A DNA stretch of 64,000 bases. Source: Klebsiella pneumoniae. GTDB taxonomy: Bacteria > Pseudomonadota > Gammaproteobacteria > Pseudomonadales > UBA5518. The stretch is taken from positions 1 through 64,000 of the forward strand of contig CAMAXE010000005.1 in assembly GCA_945862145.1 (NCBI GenBank). Reading direction: 5' to 3'. The position numbers and the translations under genes are program-made. Below, in pieces: positions 34,236-42,693 of the stretch. Each line of letters starts with the position of its first letter. The stretch's first letter is position 1. The notes below the pieces were generated by a model, which was not told the DNA's origin, searched no databases, and saw nothing but the letters and a program-made list of their open reading frames with translations.

Positions 34236-35423
34236 TCAACGCGCCGCGCGCGGCATCCACAGCCCGGCCGCGGAAATGATGTCGCGCTGGATCTCGTTGG
34301 CGCCGCCGCCGAAGGTGATGATGCTCGCCGTACGGTAGAGCTGCTCGATGCGCCCCCTGAGCACCACACCGGAATCGGAGCTCTTCGCGACCAGACTGCC
34401 CTGGCCGAGGATCTCGCCCAGCAGGCGGAATACCTCGATGAAAAACTCCGAGCCGTAGACCTTGGCGGCCGAGGCATCGGCCATGTCGAGCGTGCCGGCG
34501 GTCATGGCCCAGGCCTGCTTGTAGCAGACCAGCTTCAAGGCCTCGATGCCCACGCGCACCCGCGCCAGATTTGCCTGCACCCAGGGCTGATCCACCAGTC
34601 GCGAACCGTCTGGCAGCTGCTGCTCACGCGCCCACTGCGCGACCTCGTTGAACATCACTGCGGTGGGGCCGTAGTTCACCAGACTGAGGCGTTCGCGGTT
34701 CAGCTGGCTGGTGATGAGTTTCCAGCCGCCGTTCAGTTCGCCGACCAGGTTCTGGCCGCTCACGCGGATGTTGTCGTAATAGGTGGCGTTGGTGCGCACG
34801 CCGCCCAGCGTGATCACCGGGGTGCAGGACCAGCCCGGCGCAGAGGTGGGCACCAGCAAGATCGAGATGCCCTTGTGCTTCTTGGGTGCGTCCGGGTCGG
34901 TGCGTACGGCGAGCCAGACGTAGTCGGCGAAATTCGCCAGGCTGGTCCACATTTTCTGGCCGTTGATCACCCAGTCATCGCCATCGCGCACGGCGGTGGT
35001 CTTCAGCGCGGCAAGGTCGGTGCCGGCCCCGGGCTCCGAGTAGCCGATGGCGATATTCAGCTCGCCGGCCATGATTTTCGGGACGATTTCGCGCTTCTGC
35101 CACTCGTTGCCGTGCTCGAGGATCATCGGGCCCACCGACTCGGTGGTGAGGAAAGGGAACGGGAAACCCGCGCGCATGACCTCTTCGACGAAAATGAACT
35201 GCTCGAGCGGCGTGAAACCGCGCCCCCCCATCTCCTTCGGCCAGCCGAGCCCGATCCAGCCATCGCGGCCCATCTGCCGCATCGCCGCCTTGAAGCCCGG
35301 CCCGCCGCCCTCACCGGTGCCGGCCTCGCATTCGGCGCGCAGCTCGGGCGTCATCAGCTTGGCAAAGTACTCGCGCAGTTCCGCGCGCAGCGCATCCTGG
35401 GCTGGAGTGAACTCGACTTTCAT
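34236..35423 (-). CDS. Acyl-CoA dehydrogenase (partner of the adjacent dehydrogenase)
   Basis: 395 residues. First step of beta-oxidation of an acyl-CoA, transferring electrons to ETF. Flavin contacts are IGYSEPGAGTDLAAL and KMWTSLANFADYVWLA at about residues 125-160, and GVRTNATYYDNIRV follows; the C-terminal part has FFIEVFRLLGEILG. Start at the ATG at 35423, with an N-terminal helix VEFTPAQDALRAELREY. Divergent from the DUF35/thiolase genes with 189 bases between, and followed by the second dehydrogenase. Substrate unknown; a branched, cyclic or steroid-type CoA thioester is suggested by the neighbourhood. Confidence 0.93.
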   Translation of the reverse strand: MKVEFTPAQDALRAELREYFAKLMTPELRAECEAGTGEGGGPGFKAAMRQMGRDGWIGLGWPKEMGGRGFTPLEQFIFVEEVMRAGFPFPFLTTESVGPMILEHGNEWQKREIVPKIMAGELNIAIGYSEPGAGTDLAALKTTAVRDGDDWVINGQKMWTSLANFADYVWLAVRTDPDAPKKHKGISILLVPTSAPGWSCTPVITLGGVRTNATYYDNIRVSGQNLVGELNGGWKLITSQLNRERLSLVNYGPTAVMFNEVAQWAREQQLPDGSRLVDQPWVQANLARVRVGIEALKLVCYKQAWAMTAGTLDMADASAAKVYGSEFFIEVFRLLGEILGQGSLVAKSSDSGVVLRGRIEQLYRTASIITFGGGANEIQRDIISAAGLWMPRAAR

Positions 35424-35612
35424 CGCGGGGTATCCTCCGGAAAAAGCGTGCCATACACGCGGCACTGGGATTACCCCATGGTGCCCCCCGTATAACCGGG
35501 CCGGCAAGGGTCAAAGACATCAGCGCCGCGTGGCAAAAGCGATCAGCGCGAATTGCTGCCGTCGGTGGCCGGCGTGTATCCTCCGGCCTCGCTCCTGCCG
35601 TGGAATTACCTC

Positions 35613-36059
35613 ATGACCTCGAAGACCCGCGTCGCCGCCTTGGAGGGCTGGTTCACGCTCGACGAGCACGCACCGCAACTGCTGGGGTCGCGCTGCCGCA
35701 GCTGCGGCACCTGCTACTTCCCGAAGCAGTCCCTCTACTGCCGCAACCCGGCCTGCGACAGCACCGAATTCGACGAGGCCCCGCTGTCGCGACGGGGCAC
35801 GCTGTGGTCGTGCACCAACGCGGCCTATGCCCCGCCGGAGCCCTACGTGGCCGCCACGCCCTACGAACCCTTCGCCATCGCCGCCGTGGAACTCGCCGTG
35901 GAAAAAATGGTGGTGCTCGGGCAGGTGGTGGCGGGCGTTGGCCCCGAGGATCTGCGGGTCGGCCAGACGATGGAACTCGTGCTCGAAACCCTCTCGGAGG
36001 ACGCCGAGTCGATCAAACTCATCTGGAAGTGGAAGCCCGTCACGGAGACCGCGTCATGA
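35613..36059 (+). CDS. Zn-ribbon domain-containing OB-fold protein (DUF35)
   Basis: 148 residues. The rubredoxin-like zinc ribbon is C-x2-C ... C-x4-C (residues 29-32 and 43-48, CRSCGTC and CRNPAC). It is followed by an OB-fold beta-barrel domain. DUF35 proteins act as subunits of thiolase-like or hydratase enzymes, bringing CoA thioesters to the active site. The stop overlaps the start of the thiolase gene (ATGA), which supports a complex. The start ATG at 35613 was chosen over an upstream in-frame codon because the domain begins there. Confidence 0.9.
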   Translation: MTSKTRVAALEGWFTLDEHAPQLLGSRCRSCGTCYFPKQSLYCRNPACDSTEFDEAPLSRRGTLWSCTNAAYAPPEPYVAATPYEPFAIAAVELAVEKMVVLGQVVAGVGPEDLRVGQTMELVLETLSEDAESIKLIWKWKPVTETAS

Positions 36060-37246
36060 GCAACAACGAAGTCGCGATCCTCGGCGTCGGCATGCACCCC
36101 TGGGGCAAGTGGGGCAAGAACTTCGTCGAATACGGGCTGCACGCGGCGCGCGCCGCGATCACCGACAGCGGCGTGCGCTGGCAGGACATCCGTTTCGTCT
36201 CGGGCGCGGCCACGGTGCGCTGCGGCTACCCCGGCTACGTGGCCGGCGCCACCTTCGCGCAGGCGCTAGGCTGGCAGGGCGCCGAGGTGAACACCTCCTA
36301 CGCCGCCTGCGCCTCGGGCTCGCAGGCGCTGGCCGCGGCACGGGCCAAGATCCTCGCCGGTCACTGCGATGTGGCGCTGGTGGTGGGTGCCGACACCACG
36401 CCCAAGGGCTTCCTTGCACCCGCCAAGGGCTATCGTCCCGACGATCCCGACTGGGTGCGCTTTCTGGTCGGCATCAGCAACCCGGCCTATTTCGGGCTCT
36501 ACGCGCGCCGGCGCATGGATCTCTACGGCGACACCGAGGAAGACTTCGGCGCGGTCAAGATCAAGAACAGCGAGCACGGCTTCACCAATGCGAACGCGCG
36601 CTACCGCAAGAAATTCACCATGGCGGATGTCTATGCGTCCCCCATGGTCGCGCACCCGCTGCGGCTACTGCAGATCTGCGCCACCTCCGACGGCGGCGCG
36701 GCACTGGTGATCTCCAGCCTCGACTACGCGCGCCGCATGGGCCGCGGCGACGCGCCGCGCGTGGCGGCGATCTCCACCGTGACGCCTACCTTCGCCAGCG
36801 CCGACGTCGAGATGCCGGATATCGCCACCGACTCGGCCGCCGCAGACGGCGTGGAAGCGCTGCGTTTCCGCGCATCCCTTGCACCCAAGGCCTACGAGGA
36901 AGCGGGCCTCGGCCCGGAAGACATGAGCCTCGCCGAGGTCTATGACCTTTCCTCCGCGCTGGAACTCGACTGGATCGAAGATCTGCAACTCTGCGCACGC
37001 GGCGAGGCCGGCAGCCTCACCCGCGAGGGCGTGACCCGCATCGGCGGGCGCCTCCCGGTGAATGCCTCCGGCGGACTCGCCTGTTTTGGCGAGGCGGTGC
37101 CGGCACAGGCGATCTCGCAAGTCTGCGAGCTCACCTGGCAGCTGCGCGGCCAGGCAGGCAGCCGCCAGGTCGAGGGCGCGCGTGCAGGCATCACCGCCAA
37201 CCAGGGCCTGTTCGGCCACGGCTCCTCGGTGATCGTGAAGCGATGA
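36056..37246 (+). CDS. SCP2-type thiolase (Ltp2-like; acetyl-CoA acetyltransferase superfamily)
   Basis: 396-residue thiolase-superfamily protein of the lipid-transfer/SCP-x type. Nucleophilic Cys lies in SYAACASGSQAL at about residue 83, and the C-terminal motifs NASGGLACFGE and GHGSSVIVKR form the other catalytic strand; the usual second Cys of degradative thiolases is replaced by GLFGHGSS. Proteins like this work with DUF35 partners in thiolytic or retro-aldol cleavage of branched acyl-CoAs. Here it is fused in transcript to the DUF35 gene and faces two acyl-CoA dehydrogenases. A steroid or branched fatty acid substrate is likely, though not proven. Confidence 0.9.
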   Translation: MSNNEVAILGVGMHPWGKWGKNFVEYGLHAARAAITDSGVRWQDIRFVSGAATVRCGYPGYVAGATFAQALGWQGAEVNTSYAACASGSQALAAARAKILAGHCDVALVVGADTTPKGFLAPAKGYRPDDPDWVRFLVGISNPAYFGLYARRRMDLYGDTEEDFGAVKIKNSEHGFTNANARYRKKFTMADVYASPMVAHPLRLLQICATSDGGAALVISSLDYARRMGRGDAPRVAAISTVTPTFASADVEMPDIATDSAAADGVEALRFRASLAPKAYEEAGLGPEDMSLAEVYDLSSALELDWIEDLQLCARGEAGSLTREGVTRIGGRLPVNASGGLACFGEAVPAQAISQVCELTWQLRGQAGSRQVEGARAGITANQGLFGHGSSVIVKR

Positions 37247-37284
37247 GCCAAGAGACACATCCCGCGGACGAGCAGTACTGAGCA

Positions 37285-37935
37285 ATGGAAGACCTGAAAG
37301 ACCTCTTCGCCAATAACCGCCGCTGGGCCGGGCAGATGAAAGCCCGCGACGCGCAATTCTTCGAGCGCCTGAGCGCGCAGCAGAATCCGAAATACCTGTG
37401 GATCGGCTGCTCCGACAGCCGCGTGCCCGCCAACGAGATCATCGGCCTGCTGCCAGGCGAGGTCTTCGTGCACAGGAACGTGGCCAACGTGGTGGTGCAC
37501 GCGGACCTTAACTGCCTGTCGGTAGTGCAATACGCCGTCGACGTGCTGAAGGTCGAGCACATCATTGTCTGCGGACACTACGGCTGCGGCGGCGTGGCCG
37601 CTGCGTTGGACAACCGTCGCCTCGGTCTGATCGACAACTGGCTGCGCCACGTGCAGGACATCCACAAGAAGCACGGGGCGCGCTTCGAGTGCATCGATTC
37701 CCACGACAAGTCCGTGGATCGCCTGTGCGAATTGAATGTCATCGAGCAGGCGCTGAACGTCTGCCAGACCACAGTGGTCCAGGATGCCTGGGCACGCGGT
37801 CACACGCTGAGCGTGCACGGCTGGATCTATCGCCTGCAGGACGGCGAACTGCGCGATCTTGGCGCCTCGGCGTCCTCGCCCACGGACGTGGAGAACGCGA
37901 TCCAGCGCGCCTGCGAACGCCTGCCCACCAACTGA
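37285..37935 (+). CDS. can: Beta-class carbonic anhydrase
   Basis: 216 residues, reversible hydration of CO2 to bicarbonate. Zinc ligands are Cys42 (CSDSRVP, with Asp44 and Arg46), His98 and Cys101 (HYGCGG). NVANVV and the DVLKVEHIIVCGH segment are standard. Cytoplasmic, no signal. The gene stops 4 bases before the GTG of the ABC-F gene. Confidence 0.95.
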   Translation: MEDLKDLFANNRRWAGQMKARDAQFFERLSAQQNPKYLWIGCSDSRVPANEIIGLLPGEVFVHRNVANVVVHADLNCLSVVQYAVDVLKVEHIIVCGHYGCGGVAAALDNRRLGLIDNWLRHVQDIHKKHGARFECIDSHDKSVDRLCELNVIEQALNVCQTTVVQDAWARGHTLSVHGWIYRLQDGELRDLGASASSPTDVENAIQRACERLPTN

Positions 37936-37939
37936 GCCT

Positions 37940-39820
37940 GTGATACAGCTCTCCGGCGTCCGGCTCGCGCGAGGGTCGCGCAGCCTTCTCGAGGACGCGA
38001 CCGTCACCCTGCACGCCGGCGAGCGGGTGGGCGTGATCGGCGCCAACGGTTGCGGCAAGTCCACTCTGTTCTCCCTGCTGCGCGGCGAACTCCAGTGCGA
38101 TGCCGGCGATGTGTCGCTGCCCGCAGGCTGGCGCATCGCCTCGATGGAGCAGGAGGTCGCCGCCAGCGACCGCCGTGCGCTCGATTTCGTGCTCGACGGC
38201 GATCGCGAGTACCGCGAACTCGAAGCACTGATGGAAACCGCCGAGGGCGCGGACATAGGCGAACTGCACGCCCGCTTCGGCGCCATCGACGGCTACCGCG
38301 CTCCCACCCGGGCGCACGGGTTGCTCGACGGTCTGGGCTTCGCACCGGCCGAGCGCGAACGTGCGGTGCGGGAGTTCTCGGGCGGCTGGCGCATCCGGCT
38401 GGCGCTCGCGCGCACGCTGATGTCCCCGAGCGAGCTGATGCTGCTCGACGAGCCCACCAACCACTTGGACATAGACGCGCTGGTGTGGCTGGAGGCCTGG
38501 CTACTGCGCTATCCCGGCACGCTGCTCATCATCTCCCACGACCGCGAGTTTCTCGACAACGTCGCCACGCGGATCATCTCCTTCGAAGGCACGCGGCTCT
38601 CGGCGTGGCGTGGCAACTACTCGGCCTTCGAGCTGCAACGCGCCGAGCGCATCGCCGCACAGCAGGGCGCCTACGAAAAGCAGCAGACGCGCATCGCCGA
38701 GATAGAGCGCTTTGTGGCGCGCTTCAAGGCCAAGGCCACCAAGGCGCGCCAGGCGCAGAGCCGCGTCAAGGAACTCGAGCGCATGGCGCGCATCGCCCCG
38801 GCGCACATGGACTCGCCCTTCGAACTGCGCCTGCCCTGTTCGGAGCGCGTGTCCACGCCGTTGCTCACCATCGCGCGCGCAACGCTGGGCCACACCGGCT
38901 CACCCATCCTCGCCGGCGTCGACATAGGCATCATGCCCGGTGAACGCGTGGGACTGCTGGGTGCCAACGGGGCGGGGAAATCCACCTTGATCCGCAGTAT
39001 CGCCAGCGAATTGCCGCTGTTGGCGGGCGAGCGCCACACCGGAGAACATCTGCGGGTGGGTTACTTCGCGCAGCACCAGCTGGAAGCGCTGGACCCGCAA
39101 GCCTCGCCCCTGCTCCACGTGCAGCGCCTGACGCGCAACGCCACCGAACAATCAATACGCGACTTCCTTGGCGGTTACGGTTTTCACGGCGAGCAGACCA
39201 CCTCTGCGGTGGGACGTTTCTCGGGCGGCGAGCAGGCACGGCTCGCGCTCGCGCTGATCGCCTGGCTGAAGCCGAATCTCCTGCTGCTCGATGAGCCGAC
39301 CAACCACCTCGACCTCGAGATGCGCCATGCGCTCACCGTGGCGCTGCAGGAATATGCCGGTGCGGTGCTGCTGGTCTCGCACGACCGGCACCTGCTGAAA
39401 AACACCGTGGACGTGTTCTGGCTGGTGCGCGACGGCAAGGTGCGGGAGTTCGACGGCGACCTCGACGACTACCGCAAGCTCTCGCTGTCGATGCACCGCG
39501 TCGAGCCGGCGATCGAGGCGGGGTCTGCTGCTGCGGCACCAGCACCAGCGCGCGAAGACCGCCGCAGCGCCGCCGAGCGTCGCGAGCAGCTGCGCCCGCT
39601 CAAACAGCGCGTCGCCACGCTGGAAAAGCAGATCGAAAAACTCCAGAAAGATCTCAGCGCACTCGAAGCCCGGCTGTCAGAGCCCGCGCTCTACGACCCC
39701 GGTCGCAGTGCCGAGGTCCAGCCGTTGCTGCGACAACAGGCATCTCTGCGCGAGCAGATGGAGCAGTGCGAGGAGGAATGGCTCGCTGCGAGCGAGGAGC
39801 TCGAGTGCCAGTCAGGCTGA
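37940..39820 (+). CDS. yheS: ABC-F family ATPase, YheS-like
   Basis: 626 residues with two ABC cassettes and no membrane segments, a ribosome-acting ABC-F protein. Cassette one has GANGCGKST, FSGGWRIRLALAR and LLDEPTNHLD; cassette two has GANGAGKST, FSGGEQARLALAL and LLDEPTNHLDLEMRHAL. The P-site tRNA interaction segment lies between. A charged C-terminal coiled coil starts near residue 545. It matches YheS closely along the whole length, including the C-terminal coil. Start is a GTG at 37940, four bases after the carbonic anhydrase stop; an earlier in-frame start would overlap that gene by 77 bases. Confidence 0.93.
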   Translation: MIQLSGVRLARGSRSLLEDATVTLHAGERVGVIGANGCGKSTLFSLLRGELQCDAGDVSLPAGWRIASMEQEVAASDRRALDFVLDGDREYRELEALMETAEGADIGELHARFGAIDGYRAPTRAHGLLDGLGFAPAERERAVREFSGGWRIRLALARTLMSPSELMLLDEPTNHLDIDALVWLEAWLLRYPGTLLIISHDREFLDNVATRIISFEGTRLSAWRGNYSAFELQRAERIAAQQGAYEKQQTRIAEIERFVARFKAKATKARQAQSRVKELERMARIAPAHMDSPFELRLPCSERVSTPLLTIARATLGHTGSPILAGVDIGIMPGERVGLLGANGAGKSTLIRSIASELPLLAGERHTGEHLRVGYFAQHQLEALDPQASPLLHVQRLTRNATEQSIRDFLGGYGFHGEQTTSAVGRFSGGEQARLALALIAWLKPNLLLLDEPTNHLDLEMRHALTVALQEYAGAVLLVSHDRHLLKNTVDVFWLVRDGKVREFDGDLDDYRKLSLSMHRVEPAIEAGSAAAAPAPAREDRRSAAERREQLRPLKQRVATLEKQIEKLQKDLSALEARLSEPALYDPGRSAEVQPLLRQQASLREQMEQCEEEWLAASEELECQSG

Positions 39821-39839
39821 GGCAGGTGCGCCGCCGGGT

Positions 39840-40178
39840 TCAGCCGAGCGCGGCTACTGCCTCTGCCAAATCCGTGTAGACAGGCAGGATCACCGTCAGG
39901 CCAGAGACTTTCAGCACTTCGAGCACAAGAGGCTGCGGGTTCAGCAACACCATCTTGCCGCCGCGTGCCTTCAGCGCCTTGGCGGGCGAGATCAGCGTGC
40001 GTATTCCCAGCGAGGCGAGGAAGCTCACGCCGGAGAGATCGACCACCACGCCGGAGACGCCAGTGGCCACCCCGGCCGTGAATTTCAAGTCGATGGACTG
40101 GGCACCCATCATGTCCAGACGCCCGGCCAGCGTCACCAGTTTGATGGCGTCAGAGAGTTGTTCGAAGCTGATTTCCAT
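39840..40178 (-). CDS. STAS domain protein (anti-anti-sigma factor-like)
   Basis: 112 residues, a single STAS domain: VVVDLSGVSFLASLGIRTLI gives the phosphorylatable Ser in the SxGI position (about residue 57). Members bind anti-sigma or Ser/Thr kinase-like switch proteins and shift between phosphorylated and free forms. No partner kinase or phosphatase gene is seen in the window. Convergent with the ABC-F gene (19-base gap). Confidence 0.9.
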   Translation of the reverse strand: MEISFEQLSDAIKLVTLAGRLDMMGAQSIDLKFTAGVATGVSGVVVDLSGVSFLASLGIRTLISPAKALKARGGKMVLLNPQPLVLEVLKVSGLTVILPVYTDLAEAVAALG

Positions 40179-40487
40179 ACGTTGGCTCTCGGACGGAAGG
40201 CGTGGAGTGGACCCCGCATGCTAAGCAAGCCGCAGGACGGACGCAACCGCACGAACCCGCACGAAACCGTCGCTGAGCCGAAGAACAAAGATTCGCTACC
40301 GGCAGGGCGTCACGAGACGGTCATCCTGCTCTGTTAGGAACGCGCGCTAACCGTCGGCGGCTTCACAGCGCCAATGTGACGGGCAAACGGCAGCGGGTCA
40401 TGTCCGAGAATTGCCCCTGCGCGTGGGTGGCGGCACGCACCGGCGGCCGGAACCCCCATTGACGTGGCACAGGAAAAGAGGTGGCTG
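40179..40487. other. Intergenic region between STAS and TPR-glycosyltransferase genes
   Basis: 309 bases between divergent genes, so both promoters must lie here. A short direct repeat CCGCACGAA occurs twice with a 10-base period (40247-40255, 40257-40265). An AGAGG ribosome site (40477-40482) precedes the TPR gene. No other gene, hairpin or convincing promoter was found. Confidence 0.5.
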
Positions 40488-42572
40488 ATGACAGGGGATT
40501 CCGCGCCGTCGCTGCTCGCGCGAGCGATCGAACTCCACCGGCAGGGTCGATTGGAGCAGGCCTCGAAGCAGTACCGCCGGATCCTCCGCGAGCAGCCACG
40601 TGAGACGCAGGCACTGCGCAACCTCGGCACCATACTTCTTCAGCAAGGAGATCACCGGCAAGCCGCCACACTGCTCGGGCAAGCTGTTACAGCGGGCGCA
40701 CAGGATCCCGTGACCCGCTACAACCACGCGCTCGCGCTCCAGGAACTCGGGGACCTCGACGCCGCGGTCGCGGGCTATGACCGTGTGCTGGCACTCGACC
40801 CACGCCTGTTGCAGGCGCACTACAACCGGGCAAACGCGTTGCTCACGGCGGGCCGTCACGCGGAGGCCGTGACCGGATACGACGCCGCGCTCGGAGTGCA
40901 GCCCGGCTACGCAGATGCCTGGCGCAATCGGGGCGATGCGCTGCTCGCGCTGCGACAGTGGGCTGCGGCAGGCAACAGTTTCGAGCAGGCCGTAGCGCTC
41001 AAGCCCGAATTGGCGGGCGCTCACGCCGGGCTCGGGGCTGCACTCCTCTCGCAGCGACGCTATGCGGCCGCGGCTGCAAGCCTGCGCACCGCCACCGCTC
41101 TAGCGCCGTCTGATCCGCAGGCACTCTGCAATCTGGGCACTGCGCTGCTGGAGCTCGGCGAGCACGCCGCGGCCGCCCCGCTCTACGCCCGGGCGCTGGA
41201 ACTGTCGCCCGCGTATCCGTTTCTCGAAGGGCAACTCCTGCTCACGAAATTGCGTCTATCGGACTGGTCTGACTTCGACCTGCACTGCACGCGAATCCGC
41301 GCCGGGCTTGCATCGGGCAAGCAGGTCACACCGCCTTTTCCCGTGTTCGCTTTCGAAGATTCCACCGAGGCCCAGTGCGCTGCGGCACGGCTCTGGGCGC
41401 AGGCGTGGTTCCCGCCCGACGACAGCCTAGGCCCGGTGGAAAATCACGCGCCGGACAAGCGCATCCGCATCGGCTATTTCTCTGCAGACTTCCACGAGCA
41501 CGCCACGATGTACCTGATGGCGGGGCTGTTTGAGCTGCACGACCGGGAGCACTTCGAACTCTACGCTTTCTCGTTCGGGCCGGAGACGGCTGATGGCATG
41601 CGGGAGCGCGTTTCCCGATGCTTCACCCGCTTCATCGACGCACGCTCGATGACGGATCGCGACGTGGCGCGGCTGGCTCGAGGGATCGGTATCGATATCG
41701 CGATCGACCTGAAGGGCTACACCACCGATGCGCGCCCCGGCATCTTCGCCTGCCGCGCGGCCCCGTTGCAGGTGGCTTATCTGGGCTATCCCGGGAGCGT
41801 GGGCGCGGAGTATGTCGATTACCTCATCGCGGACAGGACGGTGATCCCGGACGCAGAAGCGCGGCACTACCGCGAGCAGGTTGTATACCTGCCTGACTGC
41901 TATCAGGTGAACGACCACACACGCACCATCGCGGACAAGAGTTTCTCGCGCGCGGAACTCGGACTGCCGGCGCGGGCGGTGGTGTTGTGCGCGTTCAACA
42001 ACAACTACAAGATCACGCCAGCGATGTTCGATGTCTGGTGCAGGATTCTGGGCGCCGCCCCCGACAGCTGCCTATGGCTGCTGGTCGGGAATGCACAGGC
42101 CGAAGCCAACCTGCAACGCGAGGCTCTAGCACGCGGGGTGGATTCGACGCGGCTCGTCTTCGCGCCAAGGATGCCGCTCGCGGATCACCTCGCACGGCTT
42201 CGCGCCGCCGATCTCTTCCTCGACACATTCCCCTGCAATGCCCACACCACGGCGAGCGACGCGCTGCGGGCAGGTCTGCCCCTGCTGACGCTCGCGGGGA
42301 AATCCTTCGCCAGCCGGGTGGCTGCGAGCCTGCTGCAGGCCGCCGGACTGCCTGAACTCATCACGACATCACTCGAGGCCTACGAGCAGCTCGCACTCGC
42401 GCTTGCAGCGGACCCGGAGCGCCTGCTGGCCCTGCGTACGCAGCTAGTGGCGAACAGGGAGCAATCGTCGTTGTTCGATACGCCGCGCTTCGTCCGCAGC
42501 TTCGAGAGCGTGTTGCAGGAAATCCACGCACACCGCATGGCCGGGGCGTCACTGCCGGAAATGCCCCTGTAA
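40488..42572 (+). CDS. TPR protein with O-GlcNAc transferase (Glyco_transf_41) catalytic domain
   Basis: 694 residues from ATG 40488, chosen because AGAGG lies about 7 bases upstream and a GTG 24 bases earlier lacks a site. Residues about 10-260 are a run of TPR units (for example NLGTALLELGEHAAAAPLYARALEL). The rest is a GT41 catalytic region: GYFSADFHEHATMYLMAGLFELHD, IDIAIDLKGYTTDARPGIFACRAAP, LGYPGSVGAEYVDYLIAD, LVFAPRMPLADHLARLRAADLFLDTFPCNAHTTASDALRAGLPLLTLAG. Bacterial members glycosylate adhesins or flagellins in the cytoplasm, or have unknown acceptors. Its neighbour downstream is an RTX protein, a possible substrate. Confidence 0.9.
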   Translation: MTGDSAPSLLARAIELHRQGRLEQASKQYRRILREQPRETQALRNLGTILLQQGDHRQAATLLGQAVTAGAQDPVTRYNHALALQELGDLDAAVAGYDRVLALDPRLLQAHYNRANALLTAGRHAEAVTGYDAALGVQPGYADAWRNRGDALLALRQWAAAGNSFEQAVALKPELAGAHAGLGAALLSQRRYAAAAASLRTATALAPSDPQALCNLGTALLELGEHAAAAPLYARALELSPAYPFLEGQLLLTKLRLSDWSDFDLHCTRIRAGLASGKQVTPPFPVFAFEDSTEAQCAAARLWAQAWFPPDDSLGPVENHAPDKRIRIGYFSADFHEHATMYLMAGLFELHDREHFELYAFSFGPETADGMRERVSRCFTRFIDARSMTDRDVARLARGIGIDIAIDLKGYTTDARPGIFACRAAPLQVAYLGYPGSVGAEYVDYLIADRTVIPDAEARHYREQVVYLPDCYQVNDHTRTIADKSFSRAELGLPARAVVLCAFNNNYKITPAMFDVWCRILGAAPDSCLWLLVGNAQAEANLQREALARGVDSTRLVFAPRMPLADHLARLRAADLFLDTFPCNAHTTASDALRAGLPLLTLAGKSFASRVAASLLQAAGLPELITTSLEAYEQLALALAADPERLLALRTQLVANREQSSLFDTPRFVRSFESVLQEIHAHRMAGASLPEMPL

Positions 42573-42573
42573 C

Positions 42574-42593
42574 ACCCTGCCCGGGAGGGTTTT
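42574..42593 (+). terminator. Possible weak intrinsic terminator after the TPR gene
   Basis: ACCCT and AGGGT (42574-42578 and 42586-42590) form a short stem around CCCGGG, followed by TTTT. The stem is only five base pairs plus an internal GC palindrome, so efficiency would be low. It lies immediately after the stop codon. Confidence 0.42.
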
Positions 42594-42693
42594 AACAAAT
42601 CCTTCATCAGATTGGGGGCACCATGACGTTGTGTAGTAGCGGTGCTCTTGCCGCGCCTGCCACCGCGACATAATTCCCCGGAGGTCAATCGGA

